From contig NZ_LZIR01000123.1 in NCBI RefSeq assembly GCF_001667035.1, positions 1 through 64,000 of the forward strand: 64,000 bases of DNA. The letters run 5' to 3'. The stretch comes from Mycobacterium sp. 852002-51057_SCH5723018 (GTDB lineage Bacteria > Actinomycetota > Actinomycetes > Mycobacteriales > Mycobacteriaceae). The translations under genes were made by a program, and so were the position numbers. The notes beneath the pieces are model-generated. The model saw only the letters and a list, made by a program, of their open reading frames with translations. It was not told the origin of the DNA and made no database searches. Shown in pieces: positions 1-7,799 of this stretch (position 1 is the first letter of the stretch; every line of letters begins with the position of its first letter).

Positions 1-322
1 GCCCCGCTGCCAGCAGCGCAGGTAGCCAATACAGCTCGCTCCGTTCGCCAGTGTCAGCCCCAGGGCCGGCGCCGTGCCGCCGGGGGAGCCCCCGTAAGCG
101 ACAGGTGCTGCTGCGGCGGTCTCGCCACAGCTGGGATAGAAGAATTCTCGCCGTCGCCGGCGCGTCAACATCCGTCATAATCCCGCGCATCGTCAAAGCT
201 GGCTGGTGACAAGCGGTAGCGTCTCTTGGCCCGGCCCTACGCCTGACCGGGCCACTTTCCGGCCTACGCGGTCGACGAACGGCACGGCATTAGGCGATCG
301 CCCGACCCGGGACCGGCGTCTA
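1..322. other. Unassigned left edge, possibly the 5' part of a minus-strand gene
   Basis: No gene can be assigned with confidence. On the minus strand a frame opening at a TTG near position 168 stays open to the window edge. It reads as an Arg-rich start followed by an Ala/Gly/Leu-rich stretch that could be an exported or membrane protein cut off by the window. The start is weak and no family is recognisable. The bases between it and the GH6 gene's stop hold nothing I can name. Confidence 0.2.
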
Positions 323-1351
323 CTAGCCTGCGGCGCGGGCCAAATCGATGGCGTACTGATTCACGAAGGTGCCCGCGGGCGGATCACCCTTGTCGCATGT
401 TCCGTCGGATTCACCGGGGCGTTTGATCCACAGGTAGGCGTCGGCGTGCGCGCCCGCGGTAGCGGTGGTAGGCGGCGTGCCCAACCCTCGGCCGCTGGGG
501 TTGCACCAGTTGAGCCCGGAGTCGGGTGCAGGTCCGGCGCCGTTGCGCGACGTGTCGATCACGTAGTGGGAACCGTTCGTGAGCCCCGAAATCGCCTCTC
601 CGTAGCCGATTTCGTCCCCGGTGGTCCAGAAGTTCGCGGTGTTGAGGCTGAAACCCCGGGCACGGGCGACGTCGACCTTGTTGAGCCTGGCGGCCATGTC
701 CTCGGCGCTATGCCAGCGCAAGTGACCACCGTCGACGTACACGGCGGTGCCCGGACTCCGCGTCAGCGTGTCGACGGCGTAGCGAATCAAGTCGTAGCGT
801 TCCTGGCGCTGGTCGGCCGACAGGCAGTCGGCCATGGCGAGTGCATCGGGTTCCAGGATGATCGCCGTCCGCGAAGCGCCCACCCCGGATGCGATGCCGT
901 CGATCCACCCGCGGTAGTCGTCGGCCGTCGCCATGCCACCCGCAGCGAAGCTGCCACAGTCGCGGTGCGGGATTCCATAAATCGCCAGAACCGGGATGGC
1001 GCCGGCAGCCTGCGCGTCGCCGGTGTACTTCGCGACCGTCGCTGCCGAGGAGCCCGGGACGATCCAGTACGCCTGCGGCGTGTTGGCGATGGCGGTCAAC
1101 TCGGGACTCGGCGGATCGGCATGCTGCGCGGCCCGCATGGCCGCCGAGTTTGGATTGGCGTAGAAGGGCATGCCGGCCAGCGGGTTGGCGTCATCGGCCA
1201 AGCGCACCGTCGGGGCGGGACCGACCTGCACGGGGTTGGCGAGATAACTCGCGCCGGCAACGGCCGTAACCGTTAGGAAGGGGGCGATCCACCGCGCGAC
1301 TGCACCAGCAGCTGAGAACGTCACCCCAGGAAAATTAGTGCTCCAGAACAT
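323..1351 (-). CDS. celA1: Glycoside hydrolase family 6 (cellulase-like, CelA1 type)
   Basis: This 342-residue protein has an N-terminal hydrophobic segment (about residues 18-38, a signal anchor or signal peptide) followed by a GH6 catalytic domain. Visible GH6 landmarks are ILEPDALA, carrying the general-acid Asp, YVDGGH, and the late WIKRPGESDG motif with conserved Trp, Lys and Glu. GH6 enzymes cleave beta-1,4-glucans with inversion of configuration. The closest remembered mycobacterial relative is Rv0062 (CelA1). The ATG at 1351 fits the signal-like N terminus. The gene is divergent from the peroxidase gene with about 75 bp between them. Mycobacteria do not obviously live on cellulose, so the physiological substrate is unknown. 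Family confidence is high; the symbol is by homology only. Confidence 0.85.
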   Translation of the reverse strand: MFWSTNFPGVTFSAAGAVARWIAPFLTVTAVAGASYLANPVQVGPAPTVRLADDANPLAGMPFYANPNSAAMRAAQHADPPSPELTAIANTPQAYWIVPGSSAATVAKYTGDAQAAGAIPVLAIYGIPHRDCGSFAAGGMATADDYRGWIDGIASGVGASRTAIILEPDALAMADCLSADQRQERYDLIRYAVDTLTRSPGTAVYVDGGHLRWHSAEDMAARLNKVDVARARGFSLNTANFWTTGDEIGYGEAISGLTNGSHYVIDTSRNGAGPAPDSGLNWCNPSGRGLGTPPTTATAGAHADAYLWIKRPGESDGTCDKGDPPAGTFVNQYAIDLARAAG

Positions 1352-1426
1352 CGAGCGCCAATCGCCGACGGCAGGTATGGCGCACTCGGCACTTTGGACG
1401 ACGTGGGCGGTGTTAGCGTCGTCGGT

Positions 1427-1915
1427 GTGAGTATCAAAGACATCGCCTTAACCACCCTCGACGGCACGCCGACTACGCTAGCCGAATTGTCTGACGGCGC
1501 AACGCTGGTCGTGAACGTAGCCTCCAAGTGTGGGCTGACTCCGCAGTACACCGCGTTGGAGAAGCTCGCCACGGACTACGGTGACCGTGGACTGACGGTC
1601 GTCGGCGTTCCGTGCAACCAGTTCATGGGCCAGGAACCGGGCACCGCCGACGAGATCCAGGAGTTCTGCTCGACGACTTACGGGGTGACGTTTCCGTTGC
1701 TGGCGAAGGCCGACGTCAACGGCGACGACCGCCACCCGCTGTATGCCGAGCTGACCAAGGCCGTCGATTCCGACGGCGCAGCAGGCGACATTCAATGGAA
1801 CTTCGAGAAGTTTTTGGTCGCTCCCGATGGCGAAGTGGTCAATCGGTTTCGTCCGAGGACGGAACCGGACGCGCCCGAGGTGGTCGGGGCCATCGAGGCC
1901 GTGCTGCCCCGATAG
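1427..1915 (+). CDS. Glutathione-peroxidase-family thiol peroxidase (Cys type)
   Basis: About 162 residues, the normal length of the bacterial Gpx/BtuE family. The peroxidatic motif is NVASKCGLTPQY, with Cys where animal enzymes carry selenocysteine. It is followed by the family motif VPCNQFMGQEPG and the WNFEKFLV block with the catalytic Trp and Asn. A third Cys in EFCSTTYGV could act as resolving Cys. Such Cys-Gpx enzymes usually reduce hydroperoxides with thioredoxin. I prefer the GTG at 1427 (VSIKDIALTTLDG) because the family begins there; in-frame TTG and GTG codons up to 33 nt upstream would add a non-conserved leader. A strong Shine-Dalgarno-like AGGAGGTG overlaps the stop codon but precedes no obvious gene. 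Confidence 0.85.
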   Translation: MSIKDIALTTLDGTPTTLAELSDGATLVVNVASKCGLTPQYTALEKLATDYGDRGLTVVGVPCNQFMGQEPGTADEIQEFCSTTYGVTFPLLAKADVNGDDRHPLYAELTKAVDSDGAAGDIQWNFEKFLVAPDGEVVNRFRPRTEPDAPEVVGAIEAVLPR

Positions 1916-1967
1916 GAGGTGTAGATCAACCGTCTGGGCGGCGTCGGCGGGTCTGCACCATGAAGCA

Positions 1968-1983
1968 AGGCTTGCGCAAGCCT
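1968..1983. promoter_or_regulatory. Perfect 16-bp palindrome upstream of the TPM gene
   Basis: AGGCTTGCGCAAGCCT is its own exact reverse complement. It lies between the peroxidase stop (1915) and the apparent -10 box of the TPM-domain gene (2005-2010), about 22 bp upstream of that box. This position suits an operator, but a short terminator hairpin for the peroxidase transcript is also possible. No T-run follows. Confidence 0.4.
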
Positions 1984-2004
1984 GGATCGTGGCCGGCGGC
2001 GGGC

Positions 2005-2010
2005 TAGATT
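2005..2010 (+). promoter_or_regulatory. Probable -10 box giving a leaderless transcript
   Basis: TAGATT ends 7 nt before the ATG at 2017. In mycobacteria this spacing puts the transcription start on the first base of the start codon, so the TPM-domain mRNA would be leaderless. No Shine-Dalgarno sequence precedes the ATG, which agrees. Confidence 0.4.
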
Positions 2011-2016
2011 ACCCGT

Positions 2017-2937
2017 ATGCGCGTCGTTCGCCTGTTCGGTGCAGTCCTGGCGGTCCTTACGGCGGGGTTGCTGCTGGCAGCTCCCGCCGGCGCGCAACCG
2101 CCGTCCAAGCTCACCGATCACATCACCGACAGCACCGGGGTATTGACGGATCCCGGTCGGGCGGCCGTCAGCTCGGCGATCGACCGGCTTTACCGCGATC
2201 GGCACATCCAACTCTGGGTGGTCTACGTCGACAACTTCTCCAGGTTCAAGCCCGACAACTGGGCCGACCGAACCCGCAGCGCCAGCGGGATGGGCGGTCA
2301 CGACGCGCTGCTGGCCGTGGCCACGAACACGAAGCTGTACGCGTTCACCGCGCCGCCGACGGCGCAGGGCGTCACGGCAGACGAGCTAAACAGCCTGCGC
2401 AGCAAGCAAATCGAACCGGCGGTGAACGCTAAAGATTGGAGCGGTGCGGCGGTCGCTGCGGCTGACGGACTGAACAAATCGGCAAGCTCGTCAAAGCGGA
2501 TCTGGCCGCTAATCGCGATTGGCGTGGTGGTAGTCGTCGTGGTCGTAGTCGTGGTGGTTCTCGTGTTTTATCTCGTGCGCCGCCGCCGCCGGCGCGCCGC
2601 GCGCCGGGTCGACCCAAGCGGCGGGCAGGTGAACATCGAAGGGCGCGATCATTCGCTGGGGCAGGCGTTGTCCACCGCTGACTCCAGATTGCGCCAGATT
2701 TCTGACTACGTCGCCAGGCATCGCGAGAGCGTCGGCGCCGAGGCGCAGACCCGGTTCGAAGAGGCGAAGCGGTATTTGGCGGCGGCGCATGGCACGGAAA
2801 CAACGAACGACGCCGAAGCGATTGCCTATGCCAACAGGGCATCGACCCTGGCCGCTCAGGCGCAGACGCTGGCAAACACCGACGTGCTGGCAGGACACCG
2901 TCCGCGACGACGTCGTGGCACCGCATCTACGCGATGA
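2017..2937 (+). CDS. Exported TPM-domain membrane protein
   Basis: 306 residues. A signal peptide (about 1-26, cut near AGAQPP) is followed by a TPM domain (about 32-150) that begins ITDSTGVLTDPGR, the usual opening of this fold, also called TPM_phosphatase. A single very hydrophobic transmembrane helix rich in Val (about 168-190) follows, then a stop-transfer run of Arg and a roughly 100-residue cytoplasmic tail that looks helical. TPM proteins act outside the membrane, for example in photosystem II repair in plants; the bacterial function is poorly defined. M. tuberculosis Rv2345 is a related but, as I recall, longer protein, so this may be a shorter paralogue. The stop at 2935-2937 is followed by intergenic DNA up to the desaturase. 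Confidence 0.75.
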   Translation: MRVVRLFGAVLAVLTAGLLLAAPAGAQPPSKLTDHITDSTGVLTDPGRAAVSSAIDRLYRDRHIQLWVVYVDNFSRFKPDNWADRTRSASGMGGHDALLAVATNTKLYAFTAPPTAQGVTADELNSLRSKQIEPAVNAKDWSGAAVAAADGLNKSASSSKRIWPLIAIGVVVVVVVVVVVVLVFYLVRRRRRRAARRVDPSGGQVNIEGRDHSLGQALSTADSRLRQISDYVARHRESVGAEAQTRFEEAKRYLAAAHGTETTNDAEAIAYANRASTLAAQAQTLANTDVLAGHRPRRRRGTASTR

Positions 2938-3124
2938 TGGGTAGGGTAGCCATGGATCAGCGTGCTGACATTAGAATCAGGTAAGTCGGCCACCCGGAGG
3001 GAACCTCAAGTCAGGTTGGCTCGTTACCCCTTCGAGCGACTGGCCTCGCCCGCCGATTGGGCATATGCCGATGGCATCTCAACGCTGAGGTCCTGACACC
3101 GAAGAACCCGAAGGGGACGACACC

Positions 3125-4396
3125 ATCGCGATTACTGACGTTCCAGCCTTCGCCCACTTGACTGACTCCGACATCGCCAGTTTGGCGGTGGAGCTCGACG
3201 CGATCCGGCAGGACGTTGAGGATTCTCTCGGGGCGCGCGACGCCCGCTACATTCGCCGCACCATCGCGGCACAACGTGCTCTGGATCTTGCCGGACGGCT
3301 CATGCTGGCCGGCAGCTCGAAGCGCTGGGCATGGTGTGCGGGAACCGCGACCTTAGCTGGGGCCAAGATCATCGAGAACATGGAGATCGGCCACAACGTC
3401 ATGCACGGTCAGTGGAACTGGATGAACGATCCGGAAATTCACTCCACGACGTGGGAGTGGGACATGACCGCGGCGTCGAAACACTGGATTTCCGCCCACA
3501 ACTTTCAGCATCACAAGTACACCAACATCCTCGGTATGGACGAAGATGTGGGCTACTACGTCCTGCGCGTCACTCGCGACCAGCCCTGGCAGCTCTTCAA
3601 CATCGGCAACGTGCTGTTCAATGCCATCCTCGCGCTTGGGTTCGAGTGGGGGATTGGCACCCAGACGGTCGATTTCGAAAAGATCTTGAAGGCCGGCCCG
3701 GAGCGCGACTCCACCCTTCAGCTGGCACGTGAGTTCTCAGTCAAGGCCGGCAGGCAGGTGTTCAAGGACTACGTCGCGTTCCCCGCGCTGACTTCGCTGT
3801 CACCGGCTGCCACCTACAAATCGACGCTGAAGGCCAACGCGGTGGCCAACGTGATCCGCAATATCTGGGCCAACGCGGTGATCTTCTGTGGGCATTTCCC
3901 CGATGGCGCAGAAAAATTCACGAAGACCGACATGGTCGGTGAGACGAAGGGCGAGTGGTACCTGCGCCAGATGCTGGGCAGCGCCAACTTCGAGGCCGGC
4001 CCCGTTCTGCGGTTCATGAGCGGCAATCTGTGCCATCAGATCGAGCATCATCTGTTTCCCGATATGCCGAGCAACCGGCTACACGAGGCCTCGGCGCGGG
4101 TGCGCGCGTTGTGCGACAAATACGACTTGCCGTACACGACAGGCTCTTTCCTCATGCAGTACGGCAAGACCTGGCGCACGATAGCCAAGCTGTCGCTGCC
4201 CAACAAGTACCTGCGCGACACCGCCGACGACGCGCCGGAAACCCGCAGCGAGCAGATGTTCGCTCAACTCGAGCCCGGTTTCGCCGCAGCGGACCGAGTG
4301 ACAGGGCGCCGCCGCGGGCTCAAGACGGCGATCGCAGCGGTGCACCAATGGCGTGGTGCGAAGCCACGTCGACGCCCGGCTCAGATCCTCAAATAG
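3125..4396 (+). CDS. desA3: DesA3-like membrane acyl-CoA delta-9 desaturase, apparent ATC start
   Basis: A membrane fatty acid desaturase that inserts a double bond into acyl-CoA using O2 and a di-iron centre. The three His boxes are GHNVMHG, HNFQHHKYTN and HQIEHHLFPD. It matches M. tuberculosis Rv3229c (DesA3) nearly end to end. The known homologue begins MAIT-DV...FAHLTD; here the matching codons run from 3125 as ATC-GCG-ATT-ACT-GAC-GTT, so the homologous start codon is ATC. Between the in-frame stop at 3086-3088 and the TTG at 3158 there is no ATG, GTG or TTG. An AAGGGG motif at 3111-3116 sits 8 nt before the ATC. The fallback is the TTG at 3158, which drops 11 conserved residues and has no good ribosome site. 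Confidence 0.9.
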   Translation: MAITDVPAFAHLTDSDIASLAVELDAIRQDVEDSLGARDARYIRRTIAAQRALDLAGRLMLAGSSKRWAWCAGTATLAGAKIIENMEIGHNVMHGQWNWMNDPEIHSTTWEWDMTAASKHWISAHNFQHHKYTNILGMDEDVGYYVLRVTRDQPWQLFNIGNVLFNAILALGFEWGIGTQTVDFEKILKAGPERDSTLQLAREFSVKAGRQVFKDYVAFPALTSLSPAATYKSTLKANAVANVIRNIWANAVIFCGHFPDGAEKFTKTDMVGETKGEWYLRQMLGSANFEAGPVLRFMSGNLCHQIEHHLFPDMPSNRLHEASARVRALCDKYDLPYTTGSFLMQYGKTWRTIAKLSLPNKYLRDTADDAPETRSEQMFAQLEPGFAAADRVTGRRRGLKTAIAAVHQWRGAKPRRRPAQILK

Positions 4397-4397
4397 C

Positions 4398-4426
4398 CCG
4401 TCGACGTAAGAGTCCGTCGACGTAAG
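4398..4426. repeat. 13-bp direct repeat after the desaturase gene
   Basis: CCGTCGACGTAAG occurs at 4398-4410 and again at 4414-4426, a period of 16 bp. It starts just after the desaturase stop. It could be a small slippage duplication; I see no further copies nearby. Confidence 0.6.
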
Positions 4427-4443
4427 CGAAGACGGGAGCCGCT

Positions 4444-4560
4444 CAGGCCTCGGTGCGCCCCAACGTCCGGGCGTCCACCCAAGCGCTCGCCGCCGTCTGC
4501 CAATACCGCTTCCAGCGCGTCGGCGTTCCGCGCGTGTTCAGGATCGCTGATGGGGCCAAT
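4444..4560 (-). other. Possible minus-strand coding remnant
   Basis: One minus-strand frame from about 4560 to a TGA at 4444-4446 has strongly G/C-biased third codon positions and reads like the Trp/Arg-rich C terminus of a protein (it includes RWKRYWQTAASAWVDARTLG). There is no ATG, and the only possible start is a TTG at about 4559. It could be a gene fossil or a very small gene. Otherwise the 167-bp gap between desaturase and lipocalin gene holds only the direct repeat. Confidence 0.25.
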
Positions 4561-4563
4561 CGA

Positions 4564-5031
4564 TCAGTCGGAGGGACGCGCCCGCCGCCAGACCAAGCGG
4601 CCCTTGCGGGGTTGGCCCCCGTCGATGAGCACGGGCTTGGTCGGGCTCAATTCCAACCGTGACTCTGCGATTTGGGCTGCGCGGTATTGTGTTCCACCAA
4701 TCCAATTGGGCAGCAGGCTGACATCCACGTGATGGGCCAGGATGCCGTCGGTCACGCTGTACGGGCCCGTGTAGGCCAGGTACCCGCTGGCGGCGGCCGC
4801 GAGTTCGTCTTTGTCAGCCGCGGCGAGGTCGCCCACCTGAAACTCTGGCCGGTCGACGCGCATGATTTGTGCGGACATGTAACCATCGGCGGTGTACATG
4901 ATGATTCCTCGCGCGTCAACGCCCAGGGGATAGCGCACGTCGGATCCGTCAAGTGCGGAGCTTTGATAGGACTCCAAAGTCCATGCGCCGATGATGTATT
5001 CGCGCAGCTCGGTTGCGGTAAGCGTGGTCAT
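4564..5031 (-). CDS. Lipocalin-like domain protein
   Basis: 155 residues, no signal peptide. It matches the Lipocalin_5-like family: it opens with a short helix (LREYIIGAWTLESY) and continues with beta strands such as GIIMYTADGYMSAQIMR, followed by YLAYTGPYSV. These domains form small beta-barrels thought to bind hydrophobic ligands; the ligand is unknown. It lies 33 bp downstream of the TetR gene on the same strand and is probably co-transcribed with it. Its neighbours handle CoA thioesters, so an acyl or aromatic ligand is plausible but unproven. Confidence 0.75.
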   Translation of the reverse strand: MTTLTATELREYIIGAWTLESYQSSALDGSDVRYPLGVDARGIIMYTADGYMSAQIMRVDRPEFQVGDLAAADKDELAAAASGYLAYTGPYSVTDGILAHHVDVSLLPNWIGGTQYRAAQIAESRLELSPTKPVLIDGGQPRKGRLVWRRARPSD

Positions 5032-5064
5032 GGTTTGGGATGCCTTTCGCGGTGCGGTGTGGGT

Positions 5065-5664
5065 TCAGCGTGCGGTGGCAGCGGCTGATTCCGCGCTGGC
5101 CGTCAGCGCGTCGATAGCGGTGTCGAACGGTGCGGGGCTGCGCAGGACGCGGCACATGATCAGGGCGCCCTCCATGCTGGTGGCGATGTTGGTCGCCAAC
5201 GTCGTGGAACGTTGGCGGGGAATGCCTTTTTCTTCAAGGCGAGCGGCCAAGGTGGCGATGAGGTCTTCGAAGCCGCGTCGGGTCACGTCACTCAGCGGTG
5301 CGGAGGCCGGCGTCGATTCGATGACGATCGGTGCGACCGCACACCCCTCTCGATAGCCGCTGGAGACGATCTGGTCGCGGAAGCGACCCAGAAATGCGGC
5401 GATGAAATCAGGCGCCGTTTCGGTGGCGCCGGCGACGCGGTTGATGTGGGCCATGACGTCGGCGGCGTGGGCCAGGGCAACCTCGGTAGCCAGTTCCTCT
5501 TTGCCGCCGGGGAAGTGGAAATACATCGAACCGCGTGGCGCGGCGCTCTCGGCGATCACGTCGGACAGGGCGGTGCCCATGTAGCCGTGCTCGCGAAACA
5601 GCCGACGCGCCGCGGCGATCATTCGGTCGCGGCTGTCGCTTCGTTGAACCATGATGCTCATCAT
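5065..5664 (-). CDS. TetR-family repressor (LmrA/YxaF type)
   Basis: 199 residues. The N-terminal TetR HTH spans about residues 10-58 (AARRLFREHGYMGTALSDVI, then GSMYFHFPGGKEELA). The C-terminal half resembles the LmrA/YxaF ligand-binding type (YREGCAVAPIVIES near the middle). The ATG at 5652 (MVQRSD) is an equally good start. It is divergent from the enoyl-CoA hydratase gene across 87 bp that contain a long inverted repeat, so it probably represses both itself and the divergent CoA-ester pair, with an acyl-CoA or related lipophile as inducer (inference). Confidence 0.85.
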   Translation of the reverse strand: MMSIMVQRSDSRDRMIAAARRLFREHGYMGTALSDVIAESAAPRGSMYFHFPGGKEELATEVALAHAADVMAHINRVAGATETAPDFIAAFLGRFRDQIVSSGYREGCAVAPIVIESTPASAPLSDVTRRGFEDLIATLAARLEEKGIPRQRSTTLATNIATSMEGALIMCRVLRSPAPFDTAIDALTASAESAAATAR

Positions 5665-5724
5665 ACTTAAAACCTATGCTGGCATTCCAATCATCATCGT
5701 GATAGACAGTACTAATAAGTATGA
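5661..5724. promoter_or_regulatory. Candidate TetR operator pair in a divergent promoter
   Basis: TCATACTTA (5661-5669) and its exact reverse complement TAAGTATGA (5716-5724) flank the AT-rich centre of the divergent promoter. A second inverted repeat, ATGATG-CT-CATCAT, lies at 5651-5664 over the TetR start. Both suit repressor binding, but neither has been shown to bind. Confidence 0.4.
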
Positions 5725-5751
5725 CGAACGACATAGTTGGGAGATCGGCGG

Positions 5752-6585
5752 ATGAGCTCGACGGTCGATATGCCTGGTGGGGCACCCGCGCGTCTGGTTG
5801 TTCCCGACCCGGATACCCCACCTGTGGGGCAGGAGATGGACGGCCAGGTGGCGGTGCTGACGATGCAGCAGCCTCCCCACAACTTCATCGGAACGGCGCT
5901 GGTGGCCGGTTTACTCGAGGGTTTGCAGTGGGCCGAGGATTCCGGCGCGCGAGCGGTGCTGCTGCGCAGCGGTTTGCGCAACTTCTGTGCCGGCGCGGAC
6001 ATCTCGCTTTTTGAGAGCGTCGAACAAGGTGTTGCCCCGGATAGCTTCGACGCGGTGCAGGTGCTACGCGCCTTTGATGCGGTGCCGGTACCGATCGTGG
6101 CCGCAATCCATGGGGTGACGGTCGGCGGCGGGCTCGAGATCGCGCTGGCGTGCGATCTGATCGTCGCCAGTGAGTCGGCCAAAATCGGTTGTGTCGAAGC
6201 CACTCTCGGGCTCAACCCGTTGATGGGCGCCATCCAGCGGATCACCGAACGCGCCGGCGCGGCACGGGCCAAGGAGATGGCTATGCTGGCCCGCCGTTAT
6301 GACGCCCGGACCCTGGAGCGCTGGAACATTGTCAACCGTGTGGTTCCCGACGATAAGCTCGACGATGTCAGTTTGACCATCGCCCGCGAACTCGCCAACG
6401 GCCCCACGCTCGCACACGCCTCCACCAAGGCGATCGTGTCCTACGCCGCCGCTCACGGGGTGTCTGCGACCGACGAAGCCATGGCCGAGTTACAGGCCGA
6501 ATACTGGAAATCCGAGGATTTGAAGCGCGGGTTGGAATCGTTGGCCACCGAAGGTCCCGGGGCCGCACGATTCGTGGGGCGCTGA
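5752..6585 (+). CDS. Enoyl-CoA hydratase/isomerase (crotonase family)
   Basis: 277 residues from the ATG at 5752, which follows GGAGATCGGCGG; an upstream in-frame TTG at 5737 adds five unlikely residues. The crotonase oxyanion-hole segments are visible as NFCAGADISLF and HGVTVGGGLEIALACDL. The second catalytic region reads KIGCVEATLGLNPLMG, with Glu at the position typical of hydratases. The expected reaction is hydration or isomerisation of a 2-enoyl-CoA. It lies 2 bp upstream of a class III CoA-transferase gene, so the pair probably activates and processes an unusual carboxylic acid. The substrate cannot be read from the sequence. Confidence 0.88.
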   Translation: MSSTVDMPGGAPARLVVPDPDTPPVGQEMDGQVAVLTMQQPPHNFIGTALVAGLLEGLQWAEDSGARAVLLRSGLRNFCAGADISLFESVEQGVAPDSFDAVQVLRAFDAVPVPIVAAIHGVTVGGGLEIALACDLIVASESAKIGCVEATLGLNPLMGAIQRITERAGAARAKEMAMLARRYDARTLERWNIVNRVVPDDKLDDVSLTIARELANGPTLAHASTKAIVSYAAAHGVSATDEAMAELQAEYWKSEDLKRGLESLATEGPGAARFVGR

Positions 6586-6587
6586 CG

Positions 6588-7799
6588 ATGGCCTTACCAC
6601 TGGAAGGTGTCCGCGTCGTCGACTTCACGCGGGTGCTGGCCGGACCGCACTGCACCAAGCATCTGCTCGACCTTGGCGCCGATGTGATCAAGATCGAACC
6701 GCCCGCCGGAGACATCAGCCGCGTGGCCCACCCCCGGGTGGGCGAGATCAGCGGGTACTACGCGCAACAGAACGCCGGAAAGCGGAACCTCAGCATCGAT
6801 TTGCATTATCCCGCCGCTCGTGAGGTGGTGGCGCAACTGTGCGATACGGCTGACGTGATCGTCGAGAATTTCCGTCCCGGCGCCCTGGCCGCGTTCGGCC
6901 TGGATTATCAATCGGTGGCCGCGCGCAATCCCGCCGTGGTCTACGTCTCCATCAGCGGTTACGGTCAGACGGGTCCGTGGCGCACCCGGATGGCTTACGC
7001 ACCCACGGTGCAGGCTGAGGTGGGCTTCACCCAGAACACGTTGCGGCAGTTTGATGTTGACGGCGATGCCCGACGCTCCGATTCGCTGTCACACGGCGAC
7101 GTGTACGCCGGATTGCACGGGACGATCGCGGCGCTGGCCGCACTGCAGCGGCGAAGGGTTACCGGCGAAGGCCAATACGTCGACGTCGCGATGGCCGCAG
7201 TGCTCAACTCGATCAACGAGCGCGTGCACTACGACCTGTCGGGCATTGACCTCGGCCTTGAGCCCCCGATTCTGGGCGCGACCGACTGTCCGTTCTTCAC
7301 CAGCCCCGAGGGGCATCAGTTCGTCGCACCGATCAGCATCGTCGGCACCATGACCTTCCCCTTCTACCTGCACGCCATGCGTCGTCCCGATCTCGCCGAC
7401 GACCCGCGATTCGTCACCGTCGAATTGCGTAGGCAAAACATCGCCGTCCTGCACGGCATCATCCAGGACTGGATCTATACGTTCGACTCCATGGAATCCC
7501 TTGACGCGCAGTTCGATGAGGCCAAGGTCGCCACCGGCCAACTGCGGGACGTCGCTGAATTCAACGACACCGACTGGGCCAAGAGCTGGGTTACCACCCG
7601 TGAGGTTTCGGACCGAAACGGGGGAGTCATCACGATCCCGGCGCCGCCGTGGCATTTCAGCGGCCATGACGGAACCCTGAGCGACCAAATACCTGCTCTC
7701 CGAGGAGAACACAACGAAGAAATCCTCAAAGAGCTTGGCTGCACCAACAGCCAGATCCAAGACCTCAAAGACAGCGGCGCTCTGGTCAGGACGAGTTAG
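6588..7799 (+). CDS. Class III CoA-transferase (CaiB/BaiF family)
   Basis: 403 residues, the full family length. The N terminus reads LEGVRVVDFTRVLAGPHCT and the middle carries VIVENFRPGALAAFGLDY, both standard CaiB/BaiF blocks. The conserved Asp that forms the enzyme-acyl anhydride lies in SHGDVYAGL (about D171). These enzymes move CoA between acyl-CoA donors and free acids. The gene follows the enoyl-CoA hydratase with 2 bp between them and should be co-transcribed. It ends tail to tail with the giant repeat gene, their stop codons overlapping by 4 bp (7796-7799), and no terminator hairpin fits between. Confidence 0.9.
   Translation: MALPLEGVRVVDFTRVLAGPHCTKHLLDLGADVIKIEPPAGDISRVAHPRVGEISGYYAQQNAGKRNLSIDLHYPAAREVVAQLCDTADVIVENFRPGALAAFGLDYQSVAARNPAVVYVSISGYGQTGPWRTRMAYAPTVQAEVGFTQNTLRQFDVDGDARRSDSLSHGDVYAGLHGTIAALAALQRRRVTGEGQYVDVAMAAVLNSINERVHYDLSGIDLGLEPPILGATDCPFFTSPEGHQFVAPISIVGTMTFPFYLHAMRRPDLADDPRFVTVELRRQNIAVLHGIIQDWIYTFDSMESLDAQFDEAKVATGQLRDVAEFNDTDWAKSWVTTREVSDRNGGVITIPAPPWHFSGHDGTLSDQIPALRGEHNEEILKELGCTNSQIQDLKDSGALVRTS

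Noticed and set aside
206..1276. Long plus-strand open frame over the GH6 gene
   Set aside because: It is antisense to a clear GH6 enzyme, Arg/Gly/Val-rich with no recognisable fold; a high-GC shadow.
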